A stretch of 64,000 nt of DNA. It comes from Angelakisella massiliensis. GTDB lineage: Bacteria > Bacillota > Clostridia > Oscillospirales > Ruminococcaceae. Position 1 is the first letter of the stretch; every line of letters starts with the position of its first letter. Positions 19,321-26,945 of this stretch are shown piece by piece. Below the pieces are notes generated by a model that did not search any database, was not told the DNA's origin, and worked only from the letters and a program-made list of their open reading frames with translations. The stretch covers positions 1 through 64,000 of the forward strand of contig NZ_LT629944.1 in NCBI RefSeq assembly GCF_900104675.1, in the 5' to 3' direction. The translations under genes were made by a program, and so were the position numbers.

Positions 19321-20605
19321 ATGGAGAAACCGCCGATAGGTTTTGCAGCATGGGCGCCACAATGTCCTGCTCAATGGCTGCGGCGGATTGTTTTTTCGTG
19401 GCATATTGCAGATGCCCGTAAATATCCACCGTTGTTGAGATCTCACTGTGTCCCAGCCACTCCTTTACCTGTTCCATCGGAACACCGTTGGCCAGCAAAA
19501 GCGAGGCACAGGTATGGCGAAGATCGTGGAAACGAATGTGCCGTAAATTGTTCTTGGCAAGCAACTTCCCAAAGGTCGAGGACACATAGTTGGGTTTAAT
19601 AAGATTGCCGATCACATCGACACAGACATATCCCAGATATTCTTTGTTGTAGGAACGCCCGCACAGCTTGCGATTTTCTTCCTGCTGTTTCTTGGCCTCC
19701 AGCAACCGCTCTTTCAAAAAAGGAATCAATGGATAAGTCCGCAGACTGGATTTGTTTTTTGCCTTGTCCTTCTTAATCGTGACCCGTTCTCCCTTTACAT
19801 TGCAAGTTGTTACCGTATGCCGGATGGAGAAGCAGTTATGGTTGAAGTCAAAGGCACTCCATTTCAGACCGATAACCTCACTGCGGCGCAGGCCGTAAAA
19901 AGCAGTCAGAAGAACTACCAGTTCGATCTTATGCCCCTTGATGACTTCAAACAGATTCAGGACTTCCGAATCCAGGTAGTAGTCACCCTTGAAGGGTTCA
20001 GGCTTGGAAATGATAATCCGGTCAGCCGGATTGCTTGGAATCAGATTTTTGTCAACCGCATAATTCAACGCCCCATGAATCAGAGCGTGGTAATGCTTAA
20101 CGGTGGTCGGCTTGACCCGTTCCAATTCTTTCTCATAAAAAGCGAGAATATCTTGTTTGGTAAGGTCACAAAGGGCGACAGGATGCTCTTGGAAATACGG
20201 GGCGATGGGGTTATTAAGCTGCTGTTCGTATCCCGAATAGGTCGAGAGTTCGATGGGCTTGCTGTCCATCACCCGTCCGGTAGCAGACTTGTACTTGTAC
20301 TCAAGCCACTGGTACAGGAAATCCACAAAGGAAATCTCTGCGGATGACGGGCCAGACGGAGAAGCCGACTGCTGTGAGGCCGCAGCCTCCTGAAGCAGCT
20401 TTTCCGTCCATTCCTTTCGGATGGTGGGAAGCATATTGTTTGCCCAGGTCTTGTTACCCTTAACTTTCTTATGGGTGGGAATCCATTTGGGCTTTCTCTT
20501 ACCGTTTTCATCGGTAAGGTTTAGAACCCAATAGAGATACCCTTTTTTCTCGGCCACATGGCCGGAGATTAGTTTGCTGTTTTCTTGCAGGTGTACCGCT
20601 GGCAT
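19319..20605 (-). CDS. int: Tyrosine integrase
   Basis: This 428-residue phage-type integrase has an N-terminal arm-binding region and a SAM-like core-binding domain. The catalytic domain carries GLRRSEVIGL (Arg), HDLRHTCASLL (His-x-x-Arg), GHSEISTTVDIYGHL (His and the Tyr nucleophile). It should integrate and excise the conjugative element at a tRNA 3' end. The ATG at 20605 has GGAGG eleven bases ahead; an in-frame GTG lies 36 bases upstream but without a good site. It is encoded just downstream of xis, with the att-like sequence beyond its 3' end. Confidence 0.92.
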   Translation of the reverse strand: MPAVHLQENSKLISGHVAEKKGYLYWVLNLTDENGKRKPKWIPTHKKVKGNKTWANNMLPTIRKEWTEKLLQEAAASQQSASPSGPSSAEISFVDFLYQWLEYKYKSATGRVMDSKPIELSTYSGYEQQLNNPIAPYFQEHPVALCDLTKQDILAFYEKELERVKPTTVKHYHALIHGALNYAVDKNLIPSNPADRIIISKPEPFKGDYYLDSEVLNLFEVIKGHKIELVVLLTAFYGLRRSEVIGLKWSAFDFNHNCFSIRHTVTTCNVKGERVTIKKDKAKNKSSLRTYPLIPFLKERLLEAKKQQEENRKLCGRSYNKEYLGYVCVDVIGNLIKPNYVSSTFGKLLAKNNLRHIRFHDLRHTCASLLLANGVPMEQVKEWLGHSEISTTVDIYGHLQYATKKQSAAAIEQDIVAPMLQNLSAVSP

Positions 20606-20637
20606 ACTGATCTGTTCCTCCTTTTGCGGTATTGAGT

Positions 20638-20653
20638 TCACCTACCAATGACA
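20638..20653 (-). repeat. 16-bp repeat, inverted copy at 18885-18900
   Basis: The 16 bases TGTCATTGGTAGGTGA (minus strand) occur exactly on the plus strand at 18885-18900. The pair brackets the att-like site and the integrase gene 1.7 kb apart. They could be arm-type binding sites for the integrase or a shared operator. Confidence 0.5.
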
Positions 20654-20752
20654 CCTTTATTGTATCATCGGACAGAACAAAACTCCAGGTAAATCCGCGT
20701 CAGAATTGTTAACTTTCTGCGTCTATCCGGTGAAGATCGACACCATAGCCTG

Positions 20753-20995
20753 CTACTCTGCAAAAGTGGAGCAGGTGATTTTCAAATAACGAAGAATGTG
20801 GGCTTTGGGGATGCGATAAGCCCGTCCAATTTTCAGGTACTCAATTTTCCTGTCTTTAAGTAACTTGTACCCGGTTTTTGTACTGACGCCAAGCGCCTCA
20901 CACATTTGACCAATGTCCATCACATCAGGGTAGTCTTTTAACATCAATCGGTAGGCATCTCTGGGAGAGAGTAGGCCGCCGTCATTTTCATACAT
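20753..20995 (-). CDS. xis: Excisionase-like HTH protein
   Basis: This 80-residue protein has an MerR/excisionase-type HTH near residues 25-70 (VMDIGQMCEALGVSTKTGYK, then KIGRAYRIPK). The helix, turn and wing with GRAYRIPK are typical of element excisionases. It lies between the MazF-like gene (8-base overlap) and the integrase. AGGAGG precedes the ATG. It probably directs the integrase toward excision. Confidence 0.8.
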   Translation of the reverse strand: MYENDGGLLSPRDAYRLMLKDYPDVMDIGQMCEALGVSTKTGYKLLKDRKIEYLKIGRAYRIPKAHILRYLKITCSTFAE

Positions 20996-21365
20996 TGTGA
21001 GTCCTCCTTTCGTTGGGGTATCCTATGCCGATGCTGATTGCCAGGGCTGCATCTATCTCCAGCATTTTTTCTTTGCTGATACGCCCAATGTAACCACGGA
21101 GCCGCTGCCGGTCTATTGTCCGCAGTTGTTCCAACAGAAGCAGAGAGGTAGGCGCAAGCCCCGGCACATTCTCAAGTAGGATATGGGTAGGCAGACTGTT
21201 CTTCGCTTTTCTGCTGGTGATGGCTGCCGCAACAACGGTAGGACTAAAGTGATTCCCCACATCATTTTGGATAACAAGGACAGGGCGGATGCCGCCTTGC
21301 TCGGAGCCGACCACCGGGTTCAGGTCTGCATAGAACAGATCGCCACGCCGGATAGCCTTTCGCAT
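20988..21365 (-). CDS. MazF/PemK-like endoribonuclease
   Basis: This 125-residue protein has the MazF core: RRGDLFYADLNPVVGSEQGG near residue 5, then RPVLVIQND and a C-terminal RLRGYIGRISKEKM. MazF toxins cut mRNA at short sequences. No antitoxin gene lies next to it; the following gene is the excisionase. It may be an orphan or use an antitoxin elsewhere. AGGAGG precedes the ATG, and a large hairpin lies in the leader (21392-21433). Confidence 0.8.
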   Translation of the reverse strand: MRKAIRRGDLFYADLNPVVGSEQGGIRPVLVIQNDVGNHFSPTVVAAAITSRKAKNSLPTHILLENVPGLAPTSLLLLEQLRTIDRQRLRGYIGRISKEKMLEIDAALAISIGIGYPNERRTHNV

Positions 21366-21391
21366 AAGCTGACCTCCTGAATATTAAGTAA

Positions 21392-21433
21392 GCCGGAAAC
21401 AGGGCAGGCCATAAGACCTGCCCCATTTCCGGC
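21392..21433 (-). promoter_or_regulatory. Leader hairpin of the mazF-like gene
   Basis: Two nested perfect stems, GCCGGAAA/TTTCCGGC and GGGCAGG/CCTGCCC, form a 42-base hairpin some 27 bases ahead of the mazF-like start. It could be an attenuator or an RNA-level control; there is no clear U-tract after it on the minus strand. Confidence 0.5.
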
Positions 21434-21801
21434 GAAATATAAAATCCGATTTGTTTTCTTGCTATGTGCCATTTGTCCTTGACACCCCGCACATATTGGG
21501 AAGTCATCAGCGGCCAGCAGCGAACCGGCCCACGGGAATCTCACCCCTCCGAGGATCTCTCCGAGCTGCCCCCATTGCGTGATCTGTGGCTGGACAGGAG
21601 TACCATTATACCCCTTTCCGATCATGGCCGCGCCGGGTGCTGCCCGGTTTTTACAGGCTGCCGTTACTCGCTCATACGGGACAGGATTGTATGCAAGACC
21701 AATTATGATAATCAGGTGGGATCTGCTCATCATGTCCGTATATCATGGCGCGGCCCCTGAATCGGCTTTTGCTCCTCGCACTGGAAAGGGGGATGTTACT
21801 G
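21434..21801. other. Intergenic stretch, one doubtful ORF
   Basis: The region between mazF and repeat A contains a minus-strand open frame, 21320-21733 (137 codons, overlapping the mazF start). It has no ribosome site and no recognisable motif. I regard it as more likely non-coding. Confidence 0.25.
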
Positions 21802-21921
21802 ATGAATGAGTATGTGGTTGTCAAGGTACAGGCGAAAGGAGAACACTCCGAAAGAATGCCTTTCACCTATCGTCCTGAAACCGCATGGGTGTCAACCCTG
21901 TGCCGCAAAATATTTTTTTAG
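21802..21921 (+). CDS. 39-residue microprotein, convergent with sigma gene
   Basis: An ATG with AAAGGGGG nine bases ahead opens a 39-codon frame that begins MNEYVVVKVQAKGEH and ends CRKIFF. Its last 30 bases overlap the 3' end of the sigma gene on the other strand. In repeat B a single-base loss shifts the frame after codon 15. I recognise no family. Confidence 0.4.
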   Translation: MNEYVVVKVQAKGEHSERMPFTYRPETAWVSTLCRKIFF

Positions 21922-22401
21922 TTTGGCAATCGCCAGGTTTATGGACTTGGCAACGGCTTGATGGCTTGTCCCTTCCATCCGACCGATCTGCCGGGTAGAG
22001 AGTCCCTGAAAAACGTGAAGCCGGAATCGCCGTTTCTGAACCTCGGTCAAAGCGCCCACTGTAAAAAGCTGCTCGAAGGCTTTCCAGGCATACTTGCGGT
22101 TCTGTATGTCAACAACTCGTTCTTCCCATTCTTCATCCAGCGCGCGAGTGGCACAATGCTCCGTTTCCTCCAAACCGTGGATTGAAACATCCTTGCGGGT
22201 CTGGGCGCTCTCTGCCCGATCCTGCTCATAGTAGATTTGATCGGACAGGGCTTTCAGCTCTGCAAAGTCATGTTCCGTTTTATCAGGGTTCTCCTTCAGA
22301 TAATCCTCCAGTGTGATTTCTATGATTTCATTATGAAAGCGATAAACGATATTTGGGCTGTTTTTGTTTATCGCATAGTCGCTTTTGCGATAATTTTGCA
22401 C
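21892..22401 (-). CDS. Small sigma-70-type regulator, copy A
   Basis: This 169-residue protein has a C-terminal sigma region-4 HTH (STRQIGRMEGTSHQAVAKSI, about residues 135-160) but no clear region 2. It resembles the small sigma-like regulators of conjugative elements. The start is a GTG at 22401 with GGAGGT seven bases ahead. That site is buried in a 17-bp hairpin (22409-22447), so translation is likely controlled. In this copy an upstream frame runs uninterrupted into it (to 22716). It is about 97% identical to the copy at 37075-37584. Confidence 0.75.
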   Translation of the reverse strand: MQNYRKSDYAINKNSPNIVYRFHNEIIEITLEDYLKENPDKTEHDFAELKALSDQIYYEQDRAESAQTRKDVSIHGLEETEHCATRALDEEWEERVVDIQNRKYAWKAFEQLFTVGALTEVQKRRFRLHVFQGLSTRQIGRMEGTSHQAVAKSINLAIAKLKKYFAAQG

Positions 22402-22408
22402 CTCTGTT

Positions 22409-22447
22409 ACCTCCAATTTGTTTTTTTGAGAAAAACAAATTGGAGGT
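22409..22447 (-). promoter_or_regulatory. SD-sequestering hairpin, copy A
   Basis: A perfect 17-bp inverted repeat (ACCTCCAATTTGTTTTT on both strands, five-base loop) places the GGAGGT of the sigma gene in the 3' arm, paired with ACCTCC in the 5' arm. No T-tract follows, so it is not an intrinsic terminator. Copy B has the same stem with one compensatory A-T to G-C change. Confidence 0.75.
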
Positions 22448-22790
22448 GGCGGCCCCCTGATTCTTTGTTCAGGGAGCCTTAAATGAAAGCGGCTGACTTT
22501 GTATCGGGATACAAAATCAGCCGCTCTCTGGATATGCACATTGAGAAGTCCAATAGGGTAGGCAGCACGGGCAGGCGGGGGTTTGTCCCCACTTGGGGCA
22601 AACTCCCGCGCACAAAGACGCCGACCAACGCCTATTGAAATTTGTCCATTGAAAGCCGTGTGTCGTTTGAGTGGGACAAAAAGTAACTTCTCAATGCTGT
22701 GGACTTTTTGATCCATAGCACAGTTACTCCTTGTCCGCTGTTATGCGGACGGCACACAGGCGGCTGGCATCATCCCCCTTCTTCCATCAA
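22448..22790 (-). promoter_or_regulatory. Structured leader of sigma gene, copy A
   Basis: About 340 bases of conserved leader with several stems: a GGCCCCCT/AGGGAGCC-type stem near 22450-22480, a stem around TTTGTATC/GATACAAA near 22490-22525, and GGGGTTTGTCCCC/GGGGCAAACTCC near 22576-22606. A minus-strand frame of about 100 codons spans it in both copies and could be a leader peptide, though I see no family. Confidence 0.45.
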
Positions 22791-22894
22791 TGTGGCAGTT
22801 CTACGCTGTCGCCCTTGCTGATAATTTGTATTTGCAAATTTCAAAAATAGGGAATCTTGACGATTCTCCTCGAATTTTATCGATAATATAAAGA

Positions 22895-22929
22895 AAAGCG
22901 GCCTTTATCCATAAGACAAAGGCCGCTTT
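22895..22929. terminator. Bidirectional terminator hairpin
   Basis: A perfect 12-bp stem, AAAGCGGCCTTT and AAAGGCCGCTTT, with an 11-base loop. It lies between the M56 operon's 3' end and the sigma leader. Confidence 0.7.
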
Positions 22930-23175
22930 ATGCGCTGACTATGTATGATTCTGTTTTTGCAGCTCCTCATTGGCCTCACCTCTTTTTATCTCAGGGGATG
23001 GGTAAACTGCCACAATAGAAGTTTATATGGTAGAATTCATTACGATTTCATCGAGAAATGTAAAATGTACTAAATGTGCAAAGGCGGGGAGAGATCTTCT
23101 TGAACTCACCCCGCCTTGCATTCTACTTAATGATTTTGGTTTCTCGACATAGTAGACCAGATGCAGAAGAAACCA

Positions 23176-24747
23176 TCAGTTCACAATATAGGACACATCA
23201 AAGTGGATGCTGCTGGTAGACAGATTGCCAATAAAGATAGAGAAGTTGGCGTCGCCGGTAATTTCGAAGGATGCGGAACCGGAGCCATTGGAAACGGTTT
23301 TTACGAGTCCATAGCCAGTATTGTTATCGATCAGACCAATCTGAACATTGGCAGAAGTAGGAGTCCAGTTTGCATTTACGGTCACTTTTTGGCCCTTGGT
23401 CAGATCCTGAGAGTCAAAAGCATATCCCTTTCCGCCAGAAAGGTTGCCGGAAGCATAAGGTACCGCTTCGCCGGCCTTAGCCGACACAGTTCCCTGATAG
23501 AACATCATGTTGTCCGCAGCGTCAGTGGAGAGGTTGAACTGAGACAAATCTGCGAAACCTGTGGTGGTCTCAATGACCTTGGCAAAATCGCTGGAATCGG
23601 TAGACAGTTTCATCTGGGACAGATCAACAAAACCGTCGTCAGATTCAATGAAGCGGGCTTCGCCCATATCCCCCGTCTTCACATCAGAAACATTCATCAG
23701 TTCGGCATTGGGCACGTCGATGGTAGAGGGAACCTCAGCAGCTAACACAGACATTCCCAGACAGCTGGCGCACAGAGTGCAAGCCAAGGCGGCCACGACA
23801 GTCTTACGAGATTTCTTGTTGGAATTCAACATGGTTAAAATTCTCCTTTCAAGCCTTTTTCTCGTTGAAACAAATGCAATTCCAGATACTTTGTTTGGGT
23901 TACGAAATACAGTTGTGTAGGAAATCAGAAGATGCCCATACTTTTTACGCTCTGCCTGATTCATTCGGCAAACAACCTGCTCATCACAAGATGTTTCTGC
24001 CAAACGATCTAAATCCCGCTTTATGAGATACACTACAGGATTGAACCAATAGATTGTTTGGAGAATAACTGCTAAGAGCTTTCTCCATAAGGCACGGTGC
24101 TTAAAATGCACTAATTCATGGGCCAGTATCATCTGTGCTTCATCAAGCTGCAAATCAGCATTTGGGATTATAATAGTTGGGGTAAAAAAACCAACCAGCA
24201 TTGGACTTTGTATTGCGGAGTGCAACTTTAAAGCTACTTTTTGCTTGATCCCAAGACCTGCAGCACAGTGACTTGCAATTTCTTGCAACAGCGCATTATG
24301 AACTGTCTGTGACTGCTGGAGCTGGTATCTGAAACGAAGGAGCCCCAAAACATTCCATAGAACCAGGGCACCAGCAACAACAATCCAAATAATCAATGCC
24401 CACTTCTGCCAATCCAAACTCATGTTAAGAGTAGTATCTTTGATGATATTGGGGCTTGCTTCTGTAATACTCGCCACAGAGTTTTCAGGGGGGAGTACAT
24501 TTATTCCAGACACAACTTTGTTCCCAACCACTGATATTGGCTCGGCCTCGGCTAATGTTTTCGGGAATGCTGGCAGCAGCTTGTAAAATGGGATAACATA
24601 CAGGAACATAATGACTGTGGTACAGTTGTAGCGCCATTTTTCACTGATATGTTTTCTGCCAGCAAAAGCCGATGCCTTAAACACAAGGTAGGACACACTT
24701 GCTACAAGGTTCAAGCACAAAATGGTACGAAGCAAGTATGAGGCCAT
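23176..24747 (-). CDS. BlaR1/MecR1-like M56 sensor protease 1
   Basis: This 523-residue membrane protein has N-terminal membrane segments and an M56 metalloprotease domain with LAHELVHFKH (HExxH) near residue 215 and ETSCDE further on. One more membrane segment near residue 315 is followed by a roughly 190-residue external tail. The tail is not a penicillin-binding domain. It has a repeated GF(V/A)DLSQ...LSTD unit and ends in a beta-rich stretch around ANWTPTS, VSNG and NLSTSS. By analogy with BlaR1 it should cleave or trigger loss of the MecI-like repressor encoded 15 bases upstream. The ligand is unknown. AGGAGG precedes the ATG. Confidence 0.85.
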   Translation of the reverse strand: MASYLLRTILCLNLVASVSYLVFKASAFAGRKHISEKWRYNCTTVIMFLYVIPFYKLLPAFPKTLAEAEPISVVGNKVVSGINVLPPENSVASITEASPNIIKDTTLNMSLDWQKWALIIWIVVAGALVLWNVLGLLRFRYQLQQSQTVHNALLQEIASHCAAGLGIKQKVALKLHSAIQSPMLVGFFTPTIIIPNADLQLDEAQMILAHELVHFKHRALWRKLLAVILQTIYWFNPVVYLIKRDLDRLAETSCDEQVVCRMNQAERKKYGHLLISYTTVFRNPNKVSGIAFVSTRKRLERRILTMLNSNKKSRKTVVAALACTLCASCLGMSVLAAEVPSTIDVPNAELMNVSDVKTGDMGEARFIESDDGFVDLSQMKLSTDSSDFAKVIETTTGFADLSQFNLSTDAADNMMFYQGTVSAKAGEAVPYASGNLSGGKGYAFDSQDLTKGQKVTVNANWTPTSANVQIGLIDNNTGYGLVKTVSNGSGSASFEITGDANFSIFIGNLSTSSIHFDVSYIVN

Positions 24748-24762
24748 ACAATCAGCCTCCTC

Positions 24763-25143
24763 TCACGATTGCCCGTCGAGCCATTGTTTCAGCGCCTCTC
24801 GGTCTTCCTCCGACATCTGGGAGCCACCATAAAGTGCTGCAAAGAAATTCTTGATCGATCCACCATACAGTGTATCTAAGATTCGCTGTGCATTACTTTT
24901 ATGATATTCCTCACACGTCTTGATCGGCCAATAATAAGGCACACGGCCCTCTCTTTTTGATGTGATTAAACCTTTTTGGGTTAAACGTGACAGAAATGTT
25001 GCTAATGTTTGAGCTTTCCAATCCTTATTGCGATATTCGGCAAAGTACGACAATATCTGTGAAGCAGACATGGGGGCTTCCGAGTTCCACAGCACCTCCA
25101 TGATTTCGTATTCGGTTTCTGATAGTTTTTTGGACCGATCCAT
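24763..25143 (-). CDS. BlaI/MecI-family repressor 1
   Basis: This 126-residue winged-helix repressor begins KLSETEYEIMEVLWNSEAP and has recognition-helix region AQTLATFLSRLTQKGLI. The C-terminal half is the usual dimerisation and cleavage region. I start it at ATG 25143, eight bases after GGAGG, rather than at upstream ATGs too close to the site. It leads the operon with the M56 protease. The promoter-operator lies directly upstream (25189-25217). Confidence 0.88.
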   Translation of the reverse strand: MDRSKKLSETEYEIMEVLWNSEAPMSASQILSYFAEYRNKDWKAQTLATFLSRLTQKGLITSKREGRVPYYWPIKTCEEYHKSNAQRILDTLYGGSIKNFFAALYGGSQMSEEDREALKQWLDGQS

Positions 25144-25188
25144 AAACATTTCCTCCTTATCCAAAGTACGTCTACCTTGGACAATTTA

Positions 25189-25245
25189 ATATTACTACAA
25201 CAGTGTAGAAATGTCAATGGTTTCTACTACAACATATTAGTAGAA
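25189..25245 (-). promoter_or_regulatory. Promoter-operator of MecI/M56 operon 1
   Basis: On the minus strand TTGACA (25212-25217), a 17-base spacer and TAATAT (25189-25194) form a near-consensus promoter. A dyad CTACA-N4-TGTAG fills the spacer (25195-25208) and a second dyad, TTCTACTA/TAGTAGAA, lies upstream (25222-25245). TACA/TGTA half-sites are the known BlaI/MecI operator type. Confidence 0.8.
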
Positions 25246-25256
25246 TTTTGTTTTTC

Positions 25257-25682
25257 TCATCCATGTGCAATTTCAATTTTATATCCCACCCGAAAAACGG
25301 TCTTGATATAGGTGGGATGCTTTGGGTTAGGCTCCAGTTTGTTCCGCAGGCGCCAGATCGTGTTGTCCACGGTATTGGTGCCTAATTCGTAGTCCTCGCC
25401 CCAGGCCGCATTATAGAGCTGCTCCCGGCTGAACACATGACCGGGGCGGCGGGCCATGCAGTAAAGGATAGAGAACTCTCCGTAGTTCAGGCAGATCTCC
25501 ACACCGGCCTTTGTGACCCGCCGCTGCTCTGGGAATATCTCAATATCTCCCAGAGTCAGGGCAGAAGGCTCCGGGTCAGTTGCATGGAGAATCTGAATAT
25601 CTTTTCCCTGTAAGGCTCCCAGGATGGAGCGAAAGATACTTCCGTCTGGGTCAGAAGTACGGATGACTATAATCTCTTTCAT
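25257..25682 (-). CDS. Winged-helix regulator (OmpR-type DNA-binding domain) 1
   Basis: This 141-residue protein has a C-terminal OmpR/PhoB DNA-binding domain (residues 45-138): REQLYNAAWG, NTVDNTIWRLRNKLEP and IKTVFRVGYKIE are typical. The N-terminal 40 residues (IIVIRTSDPDGS, then FRSIL) are too short for a receiver domain and lack a phosphorylatable aspartate pattern. It is therefore not a standard response regulator. GGGAGG precedes the ATG. It lies just upstream of MecI/M56 operon 1, and a close copy lies downstream of operon 2. Confidence 0.75.
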   Translation of the reverse strand: MKEIIVIRTSDPDGSIFRSILGALQGKDIQILHATDPEPSALTLGDIEIFPEQRRVTKAGVEICLNYGEFSILYCMARRPGHVFSREQLYNAAWGEDYELGTNTVDNTIWRLRNKLEPNPKHPTYIKTVFRVGYKIEIAHG

Positions 25683-25730
25683 ACGATTTCCTCCCTGGGC
25701 CGCCGATCATGTTATCCAGGCAAAGCAAAA

Positions 25731-25758
25731 CGGCGGCCTTGATTGCTCAAAGCCGCCG
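25731..25758. terminator. Hairpin terminator
   Basis: CGGCGGC and GCCGCCG pair around an AT-richer loop between the winged-helix gene and the relaxase/permease chimera. A second hairpin with a T-run (CGACGGC/GCCGTCG) lies at about 25792-25818. Confidence 0.5.
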
Positions 25759-25836
25759 CTGGATGTATGGGCGTGTTAAAGGGCTGCTGTACGACGGCTT
25801 TTTTTCTTTTGCCGTCGTGCGGCAGTTTAGTTTTTA

Positions 25837-26505
25837 TTACAATTCATTGATAGTTTCTGTTACAGAAATACTCCTGATTCTCCTTGCCGGAGCATACGCA
25901 GCGACAACCGCCGCCAGAATAACAAACAGAATAATGACAATCAAAGAGGTTACGGGCAAACTCCATGTCGCATAAGGAAAGTGTTCTGTAATAAGGAAAC
26001 CGTACAGGAGCTTGCTCAACGGCAGTCCGATTACACATCCGACAATACAGCCCCAAAAAGCATAGGTAAATGCTTCGGCCAAAATCATCTTTGTAGCCTC
26101 GTCCATGTGGAGGTGAGCGGAGAACACCCGAAGCTGGGGGTTGCGCTCCTGGAAACCTCTCATGTACTCGTCCAGCACCGCCGCCGCAAGCTGGCCGTCC
26201 TCACTCTCTGCGCTCATGTCGTCCTTGTTGCCCACTTGCAGGATGATTTCATGGAACGGCTTTTCCTGCTTGCTGGAACGTATCTTTTCATAGTAGTCCT
26301 CAATCTTGCGGTCTGCCCTGGTCTGTTTATCATTGTACCGCTTGAGGGCCTCATCGAAAAGCTCGTGGAAAACCGTCTTGATATTTTCGTGGCAGTAGGT
26401 TATATTCAAATGGGAGCGTTCCGGGTCGGTGTTCTTGGCGTTAAACGCCCTGCTGTTGTGGTTCACCGAACCCTGCCCCACCATCGCACTAATCGTCCTT
26501 TTCAA
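25837..26505 (-). pseudogene. Chimera: MobV-like relaxase N-terminus fused to ABC-permease C-terminus
   Basis: The first 137 residues are the start of a MobV/MobA-type relaxase (NHNSRAFNAKNTDPERSHLN, ending at AHLHMDEA where the family continues into its HxH motif). From residue 138 on, the sequence is the final two membrane segments of an FtsX/MacB-type ABC permease, ending APARRIRSISVTETINEL. The junction falls at about 26094-26100. The 222-residue frame is open but cannot have either original activity. It marks a deletion joining a mobilizable element to an ABC-transporter operon. Confidence 0.8.
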
Positions 26506-26520
26506 ATCAACACTCCTTTC

Positions 26521-26945
26521 GCCGCGCCAGCGGCGGCCTTTGTTACTTTCTGCGAAAGTAACGCAAAAGCACTTTTGACGGCCTTGCGGCCATCAAAAGC
26601 GCATTTGCGCCCTACGGGGTGGAGTGGGGGCTTTGCCCCCGCCGTCTGCGGACGGCTCCCCCAGCAGGGCCGCCCTTTGAAAAGGGCACCCTGCACCCCG
26701 CCTAAACTTTGACACTCGCCGTTGGGCAGGGGGGAAAGGCACAGCCTTTCCCCCCGCCCGGCCAGTGTCCTCCGTGGGCCAAAAGTCAAGGGGTTCGGGT
26801 TGTATTGCCTTGCGGCAATCTCCACCCGCAGGTATGCCCCCTTGACTTTTGACCCCGCTCCCCGTGACAGCCGTGACGACCGTGACGATGTTTTACACAC
26901 CGCCCCGCTCTCAAAAAAGCCGTCACAGCCGTCACGGTCGTCACG
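26521..26945. repeat. Hairpin array and inverted 9-bp iterons (candidate oriT/ori)
   Basis: At least six perfect or near-perfect hairpins follow one another: 26542-26562, 26572-26599, 26626-26640, 26641-26656, 26672-26687 and 26729-26755. A 14-bp inverted repeat CAAAAGTCAAGGGG then spans 26780-26851. Next, CGTGAC occurs three times at 9-base spacing (26863, 26872, 26881) and CGTCAC three times at 9-base spacing (26921, 26930, 26939), the last crossing the ATPase stop codon. There is no gene. Such structure between a rep-type gene and a relaxase gene suggests an origin of transfer and/or replication. Confidence 0.6.

Larger units (their letters stand above)
21706..22783. repeat. 1.08-kb direct repeat, copy A
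   Basis: This segment is nearly identical to 36887-37966 in the same orientation. It contains the 39-codon plus-strand ORF, the small sigma gene and its long structured leader. The two copies bracket about 15.2 kb, including two sensor operons and the remnant of a mobilizable element. Confidence 0.9.

Noticed and set aside
21320-21733. 137-codon minus-strand frame between mazF and repeat A
   Set aside because: No ribosome site, no motif, and it overlaps the mazF start; coding status is not supportable.
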